64,000 nt of DNA, from contig NC_071332.1 of NCBI RefSeq assembly GCF_010183535.1, positions 15,810,001 through 15,874,000 of the forward strand, written 5' to 3'. The notes under the pieces are model-generated. The model was given only the letters and a program-made list of their open reading frames with translations, was not told where the DNA came from and did no database searches. A program made the position numbers and the translations under genes. The DNA comes from Caenorhabditis remanei (Eukaryota; Nematoda; Chromadorea; Rhabditida; Rhabditidae). Shown here in pieces: positions 55,240 to 64,000 of the stretch (position 1 is the first letter of the stretch; every line of letters begins with the position of its first letter).

Positions 55240-56700
55240 CTATTTCATCCGGTTGTTCCTAACAAGGGTAATTTGACCTGATGACATTATATTAATCGAC
55301 AGAACAAAATCCGATGAATTTGGATACAGAAAGTGCCAAACGTTTTTGCATTGTTCAATTGAACTTTTCCCCAATTTTTCCTCTAACAGCGACAAGTTGT
55401 ATATCCGGTTATACTTGATGGAAAACATTTCAAGGGATTTGGAATGAAGAAATTTCTGGAAAATGCTTAAAGGGTAATTTGGATAACTAACTGTACACTT
55501 ACTTCCTTTAACGATAACCAACTTTTCACGGAAACAGCTTCCATGAAAACTTCGACTTTTGAAAAATCCACTAGCTCTTCTATTGGTGTCAGCAAGTCAA
55601 ACTTCCAAATTTTCAGCTCTTTCGCATTTTTAAATTGTTTTAGTTTCAATACTTTTTTGATATCTAACTGATCCATTCCTTTCTTCTTTCCGATTATTCT
55701 AATCTTTTGAATAGTCTTTGCATCTATCAGTTTTAGAATCCTCACGATTTCGTTTTCACGATTCGATCTTAAACCAATGCAAAAATCTTGAACTTGCAAT
55801 AAAGTTTTTCTCGCTTTTAGGATTCTTTCTATTTCTTTTAGCACAGCTACATTCTCCTGATTCTCAAATTCCAGTCGAAACATTTCCAGCACTGACTTCC
55901 ACTGATGGTTCATCAAAATCTCAAAATCTTGCATTGCAACATCCAAAAAATCCGTCTTTTTCAAAATCCTCTCCTCCATTTTCTTCCTACTCTGCCATTC
56001 AACAATGCACCCGTTACCAGATTTTCGATATTTGATCGAAAAACACTGTTTCCCATTAAATGATGTGTACTCGGTGCGAAAGAATAGATCAAACGAAACC
56101 AGACACGGATGTACACTCACAAAAAAATTTGTCACAGGTGACATCGGTCTGACATCATCTATGAAAGTTCGAAAACCATGGGAAACTTTTCGGAGGGTCA
56201 ATCTGAAATAGGGAAGTATTGTTGAAAATAAAAAAATATAATGAGATGGCTTGCATAGATCGAAAGTCAAGTTTGGCAAAGATTTCATTGAGAACGACGT
56301 CTGGCATAGTAGACAGAATGTCAGGCGGAGCAGGTTTCGATCTGAAACTGAAATATTAAAATTAGTAAGAAAATGTTCATATAGTTCTTGAAGGCTGGTT
56401 TTCTACTTGACTCAAGATTTAGAAAGCATTAAAAAATAATATCTACTTTTCTCTATTTTGGAAGTTCTTGAAATTTTGTGCCTACTTTTGTGGTGCAAAT
56501 CAAAAAAAATATTGCAGTCAATAATAGTTTGGATCGTTTGTAATTTTTTAAACATGATATTAAGAAAGATTTCAACTACAAAATTGATGACTGTACTAAT
56601 AAATGTACTAATAAAAAAGCAACGCTCTGGGATAATCAGTTCCACCGTAATAACACAAAAGATTAAAATAAAAAACAACTTACTTCGATCCGAAAATCAT
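55240..56700 (-). CDS. F-box protein with FTH-type domain (fbxa-like)
   Basis: A second, unrelated class of worm F-box protein and putative SCF adaptor. Exons: 56700-56684, 56341-56255, 56202-55503, 55455-55240; open frame, 339 residues, typical of F-box plus FTH (DUF38) proteins. The F-box reads DILSTMPDVVLNEIFAKLDF, RSI, then LTLRKVSHGFRTFIDDVRP. The C-terminal 200 residues are the charged, Leu/Ile-rich repeat-like region of FTH proteins (RILKLIDAKTIQKIRIIG). The F-box only becomes continuous if intron 2 (56254-56203, 52 bp) uses a GC donor (AT|GCAAG) with a normal TATTTCAG acceptor; no GT donor fits. Exon 1 (six codons) is the least certain. Unlike the FBA_2 cluster it is single-copy here. 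Confidence 0.8.
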
Positions 56701-57140
56701 GTTCTTCAATTTACCGATCATCAATATTTCTAGACTGGAAGCAAGAATGACCTCTACGTGCATTTTCAATTTTTCACTGTTGTATCGTACTTGTTCTGAT
56801 AAGAAAGAATCACTTTTCCCCCTGGGGGAGGTTATGACGACGACAATCAAACAACTTTTTTCACAGTTTCTATCGTTTTATTGTACATACATATTTTTTG
56901 TCAAAAATCTTATCAGGAAAAATGCTTTCATAACCAAAAACTACTGGGTAAATATTATCATATGATCTCCGCTCACGCCGACGCAAAATGTGTTTGAACT
57001 GTATTATGACTTGCTTTTACAGCACACCAACCATTAAACTTTTTGATCTTTTCGCGTCGTGTCTTTTGAAAATTAAATACATTCTATTCGAATTTATTAG
57101 TTAAAAAATTATGTACAATACAAAATCAAACATTTATATT
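56701..57140. other. F-box/FTH upstream region and CHP 3' flank
   Basis: Contains CTGATAAGA at about 56796, a GATA-factor consensus (TGATAA), and on the minus strand an AATAAA signal for the CHP gene at 57093-57098. No coding exon seen. Confidence 0.4.
57093..57098 (-). terminator. Polyadenylation signal of the CHP gene
   Basis: AATAAA on the minus strand (TTTATT on plus) about 43 bp past the stop codon. Confidence 0.5.
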
Positions 57141-58183
57141 CTAATTCAAGAATCGAATTGACATTTTCTCCTCGATATCGGTTTTTTCCATTGCGCCACA
57201 AAACTCTTCAAACGAAATCTTTCCATCTCTGTCCTTATCCGCCTCCTCAATAGTTCGATCAGCGATTTTCTCCAGCTGATCCGTTGTTATATTCGCACCA
57301 ACCATACTGTTCAATATGACTTTGAACTCTTCGCGTGTGATGTAGTTGTTCTTGTTGAGGTCATACATTTTGAATGCGACTGGAAACAAAAGGTATCATA
57401 TAGAAACAGGTAGAGACGAAGTAGAATAAAATAGAAAATAGAAAGTATCGGAGAAAGTTATGGGGTTACGTCGGGAAAAAAACGTTTTTTTTTCGGACAT
57501 GAATAGTCCCATTCGAGATTGCGCAATGGTGCCTAGAAATCTTCAATATGTAGGATTTTTTGAACACATTCAGTATTTAATAAGGTCTATGCCTGATAAA
57601 GTTTTGATTGCTCTTCAAGATGAGATAATTTTAATTTGAAAATGGACATTGAAGGCACATTTCTCAAATCAATGAAAAATGATAAAATAGCTTTCAACTG
57701 CAAAATTAAAGCTCTAAAAACCCTATCAACTCACAAAAAAGCTTATCCCTCCTCGAGTTCAGTGAATTCTTCTTCACCCTGGACGTCGGTTGAAAATGCG
57801 CAAGAATTCTAACAAACTGTCTGAAGTTCAACTGCTGATCTTTTTTATCACCATTCGTTTCAGCCACTGTGAAGAATGCATCAATTATCCGATCACCGAG
57901 GGGGTTCACTCCGAGCTCAGGGACATTCAGAAAGTCGTCTCGGGATAGGTAACCTTGGCCTAAAAACGTTCTTAAATTTTAACTAATTCCTTGAATTCAG
58001 GTGCTCACCTTTCTTATCCAACGACAAAAATCTGCTGTAGAGTCGTGTGATTTGTTGCTTGCTGACTGAAAATAACAAAAATATTTGCAAAAAAATTTTT
58101 TTTTTGAAAATCTTACATTCAGTTTCATCCATGAGCTCCTTGATCTCCTCGTCTCTCAAATTCTGTGAATTGTTGCTTCCCAT
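57141..58183 (-). CDS. Calcineurin B homologous protein (CHP), EF-hand
   Basis: Myristoylated EF-hand Ca2+ sensor; CHP proteins bind the cytoplasmic tail of Na+/H+ exchangers and are needed for their activity. Exons: 58183-58117, 58065-58009, 57959-57735, 57379-57141; open frame, 195 residues, the same length as mammalian CHP1. Starts MGSNNSQ (Gly2 and Ser6 fit myristoylation). Family signs: KQQITRLYSRFLSLDKKGQG, then YLSRDDFLNVPELGVNPLGD and RIIDAFF. The third EF-hand is DLNKNNYITREE and the fourth DKDRDGKISFEE, both complete; the first two are degenerate, as in CHP1. Its promoter side (about 58570) has two GATAAG words on the minus strand, a hint of intestinal expression. The exchanger gene lies 2.5 kb downstream. 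Homologous to the C. elegans pbo-1/chpf group; the exact ortholog is not assigned. Confidence 0.92.
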
Positions 58184-60428
58184 TCTGAAATAACATAAAA
58201 TTGAAAAAACATCAAAAAGTTTATTAAAATTTAGGGAAAAAGAAGGCGTGTCCGTTTTAATAACCCCTAAAACCAGCGAATCGGAATAAACGGCAGTTTG
58301 TGTTCGGCATATTAGCACAAGTTTTCAAAAACTGGTTATTATGTAACCGTTTCGACCAGATTTATATATGAAATAAACCCACAAAATTTCAAAACCGAAG
58401 GGGGTTTCCTAAATGGCACGCCTACAAAACTAAGCGAACAATTTTGCATAATCGGATCTAAAAAACGGTATACTGTGAACTAAAGACCAGCTGAAATCAG
58501 TCAGCACATGACATTGATCAATGAAGGTTATGAAAATAAACAGATAAAGGACAATGATCAATTTTTAAAGAATCACTATCTTATCTTTATGAAATGGCTG
58601 TAGGCTTGGGAAACGTGTTCTGTGAAACTTGAGTCTCGGAGAAATCGTTGTAGAATAGGTAAAGAAATTTTGAAAAATTATAGTTTGAAAGGGATTTAAA
58701 GACAAATTTGAAAAATCATGGATAGTTTACAAAGTGACAATTCAAAGGGAAACTTACTTTCTCGAGCAAAACAGTTATCAACTACATTCGGTAAAGATTG
58801 AAATCCTTAGAACAAAAAGAGGCACCGCGCCATAGTCCTAAATTTAGTCATTTTCCAGAAGCCCGCAGACTGAATAGATAGCAAATGTGATATCTCCATG
58901 AGCCGTTCACAAACTTTGAGAATGTTTTTATGTGATCTACGACTACTACCATAAGTGATAGTTTAACTGAACCCAAGAATACAATTACTTTTCTGAAACT
59001 GTCCCATCAGTACATTTGAACTTTTGACATTGTCCTCCAAAATTACAACCTGAAACGGTTGTTAGTTTTACTTGCAACAAACTAATAAATGTTTGCAAAC
59101 AATAATGTGTTTTTATTCTCGTGTAGGTATTAAACGAGGTATGATCATAACATGTTATTCAATGAAATGCTACACAAACAAAACCCGGAAAAAACGAAAA
59201 TTCAGGCTGCGAAGTTGGTAGGAATTCTGAGGACTAATTCATTATCTCTACTGACTTGACACCTTAGGGAAACAGTCAAACTTAGAGTATGAGAGTAACA
59301 GAAAGAGGAGAACACTATCATCTTTATTCAATTTTAATTAGGAGCTACCGTAGTTGGAGGGGAAGGTTCTGGATTTGGCAGTTAGAGGACTTCACCCGCC
59401 AGCAGGGATCCGCCAAACCAGTTACCAAGGTTTTCATCGATAACTTTTAATCGGTAAGCAGGGTAAACGGCAAAAAATGAATGATCGTGAGACAACGACT
59501 TCTAACGGCCTCCTCTTCCTTGTATGCACAGCATGTATTATCGTAAGGTCATCAGGTTGATTTTAAGAGATAACACCCAGAACAGTATTGGTTTCAGTAA
59601 GGTTGGTTGTTAGTGCTCATTTTTTTTTGAATTGATTAATTAAGTTTGACAATGGACCAGGGTTTCATGGTCTCAAGGTCGTGAATTATGATCTATTAAC
59701 TCAATGGGATCTACAGTATCTTCCGATCCCTCAAACTGTTCAGTTAAGGTATTCCAACATTGTCGGATCACGACAGATATCTGACGTCATTTGTGCAAAA
59801 ACCATCACGTCATCACAGTTCAAAAAAAAGAGATCCACTTTTGAATCGTCCCTCCCATCCCCTCACACATCTCTCTATTTTCTCCTTCCTCGTCTATTTC
59901 TCTTCTTCTAAACATCAAGTTTTTGCTTCGACGCAACACAGACCAACACGTTTCTCCCTTCTCTCTTTCTCTGTCGACATAAACTTGCATAATCTGTCCA
60001 AAAAGTCCAAAAAGGCCAAACAATATCTAATGTTTGATGCGTATCGGGAAATCTACATAAATGACTTTCTAAGAACAAAGATTGTCTGTGTGTCTTTGAG
60101 AGAGTGAAAGAGATATGATAGGAAAGTTGACGCAAGAGGTGAAAAAAGTCACAGAAATCAAAGCTGCCAAATACAAGGAATGGGGAAGAAAAATTCATTT
60201 TTTCCAGATAGTTTCCTAGGGAGTTACTGTAGTTAAAGTATTTTCAATGAGTATGAGAAATCTGAAACGGGAAGAGATATTCATAAAACAATCACTTATG
60301 GTGGAAGACTCCTACAAAAAAGTTGTTAACTACAAAAACAATTAGCGTGAAATTTTACAAGTTTGTCTTCTGCACTATCCCATCTTTTTTGGAGTTCACT
60401 CATTCGTTGCAGAAAAAAAAACAGCATC
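58184..60428. other. Intergenic upstream of the CHP gene
   Basis: No coding exon recognised. About 58562-58580 (CTATCTTATCTTTATG) gives two overlapping GATA-type sites in the CHP sense. The rest is AT-rich without clear repeats. Confidence 0.4.
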
Positions 60429-60877
60429 GTGCCGTAAGATTTACAATTTAGTATTTTTCAGTTAAAAGGGACCAACTTTGAAAGGGTATTACGGTATTAC
60501 TGATTGTCCCACAAAGTAAATTATGTATAAACCATACAGAACAAAGGTAGAGCTTTATTTTTGTAGTTGACAACTTTTTTGTACGGACACTCCCTAGAGA
60601 GTTATGGTCAGTTCATTTTTTAAGAGAACATCTCAAAAATCACTCTATTTTGCACTGAAATGGGACGATTTGAAGGAGAAGTTACTTTGTCAATATGCAA
60701 CTTGCTGGGGAGTGCCCGTACACAAAAGTTGTCAACTGCAAAAATAAAGCTCTACCATTGTTCTGTATGGTTTCACCATAATTTACTTTGTGGGACAATC
60801 AGTGTTACCGTAACACCCTCTCAAAGTTGGTCATTTTCAACTGGAAAATGCCATATGTTGTATCTCTTACTGCACGG
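60429..60877. mobile_element. Large palindromic (foldback) element, copy 5
   Basis: Left tip CGTGCCGTAAGATTTACAA, right tip GTATCTCTTACTGCACGG. Arms include GTAGTTGACAACTTTTTTGT and CACAAAAGTTGTCAACTGCA; both carry the word ACAGAACAAAGGTAGAGCTT or its near inverse. Same family as 16241 and 29207. Confidence 0.75.
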
Positions 60878-61337
60878 GGCTGTAGCTGAATAATTGTGAG
60901 GGATAAAATACTTTGTTAAAAGTAGCTGAAATAATTGGTATAACATCTAATTCATTTTGGTAAATACTATTGCCTAGTGATTTCAGTCTAGCTCAACCAC
61001 CAGATATGTGACGATCTAGTTTCTCTACAGTATCTCGAAGTCTCATATCTCAAAAACAGTAAGTGATATCAAAATTTTGTCTGTTATAAATATTATTAGC
61101 GTAAAACTACACACATTTTGTTTGTTGATCTTTTTTTCAGATTTGATAGTTTTGGAGAGAATAGATTCACGTATCCCTTTTCAGAGAACAACAAAAACAA
61201 TTTTTAAACTTTTTATGCACAAGAAATAAACAAAACGAGACAAAGAAGAGGTATCAAATGAAAGAGCGAGAAGGAATCCATGAGAAAATAATAATGAAGC
61301 TTCGTGGCTAAAGTTGTTCCCTCCGCCACGAGTAACG
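60878..61337. other. 3' flank of the nuclear receptor gene
   Basis: No separate gene seen. On the minus strand an alternative 3' end for the receptor could run into 61330-61200 (see the receptor entry). Confidence 0.4.

Positions 61338-64000
<2,663 letters not shown>

Overview
The window is nuclear DNA of a nematode, almost certainly a Caenorhabditis species. It has very short introns with TTTTCAG acceptors, AT-rich intergenic DNA full of foldback repeats, a Str-family chemoreceptor, worm-type F-box proteins (FBA_2 and FTH types), a TWK potassium channel and a divergent nuclear receptor. All gene models were joined by hand from splice signals and checked for reading frame across every junction; none has transcript support.

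Layout. 1-6.6 kb is gene-poor and rich in repeats. 6.6-12.8 kb (+) is a YIF1 homolog; its long fourth intron contains a complete Str-type 7TM receptor on the opposite strand (9.2-10.6 kb), and it has two competing last exons. 13.6-15.3 kb (-) encodes a small protein with an N-myristoylation-type start and PPxY motifs. 17.7-43.3 kb is a cluster of F-box/FBA_2 paralogs (A-I) in both orientations: six are open from end to end (B, C, D, F, G, I), one has a single nonsense codon (H), one is truncated and fused to an orphan promoter (E), one has internal deletions and a transposon insertion (A), and two exon-4 scraps mark lost copies. A DXO/Rai1-like gene (33.0-34.8 kb, +) and a flavin monooxygenase (36.8-39.0 kb, +) lie between F-box copies G and H.

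Right part, all on the minus strand: a two-pore (TWK) potassium channel (43.5-47.3 kb), a decayed mariner-sized transposon (49.0-50.3 kb), a Na+/H+ exchanger (51.7-54.6 kb), an F-box/FTH protein (55.2-56.7 kb), a calcineurin-B-homologous (CHP) EF-hand protein (57.1-58.2 kb) and a nuclear hormone receptor (61.3-63.1 kb). CHP proteins are known cofactors of plasma-membrane Na+/H+ exchangers, so the exchanger and CHP genes, about 2.5 kb apart, may work together.

The most striking feature is recent rearrangement. A 3-4 kb segment holding an F-box gene, its 3' flank, a foldback element and exon 1 of the PPxY gene occurs twice in inverted orientation (15.1-19.3 and 27.3-30.3 kb). F-box copies D and E show a patchy near-identity that suggests gene conversion between inverted copies. 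Several miniature transposons can be delimited exactly by target-site duplications or by empty sites in paralogs. One of them (18.3-18.9 kb) carries a tandem array of Pol III B-box-like motifs at tRNA-sized spacing.
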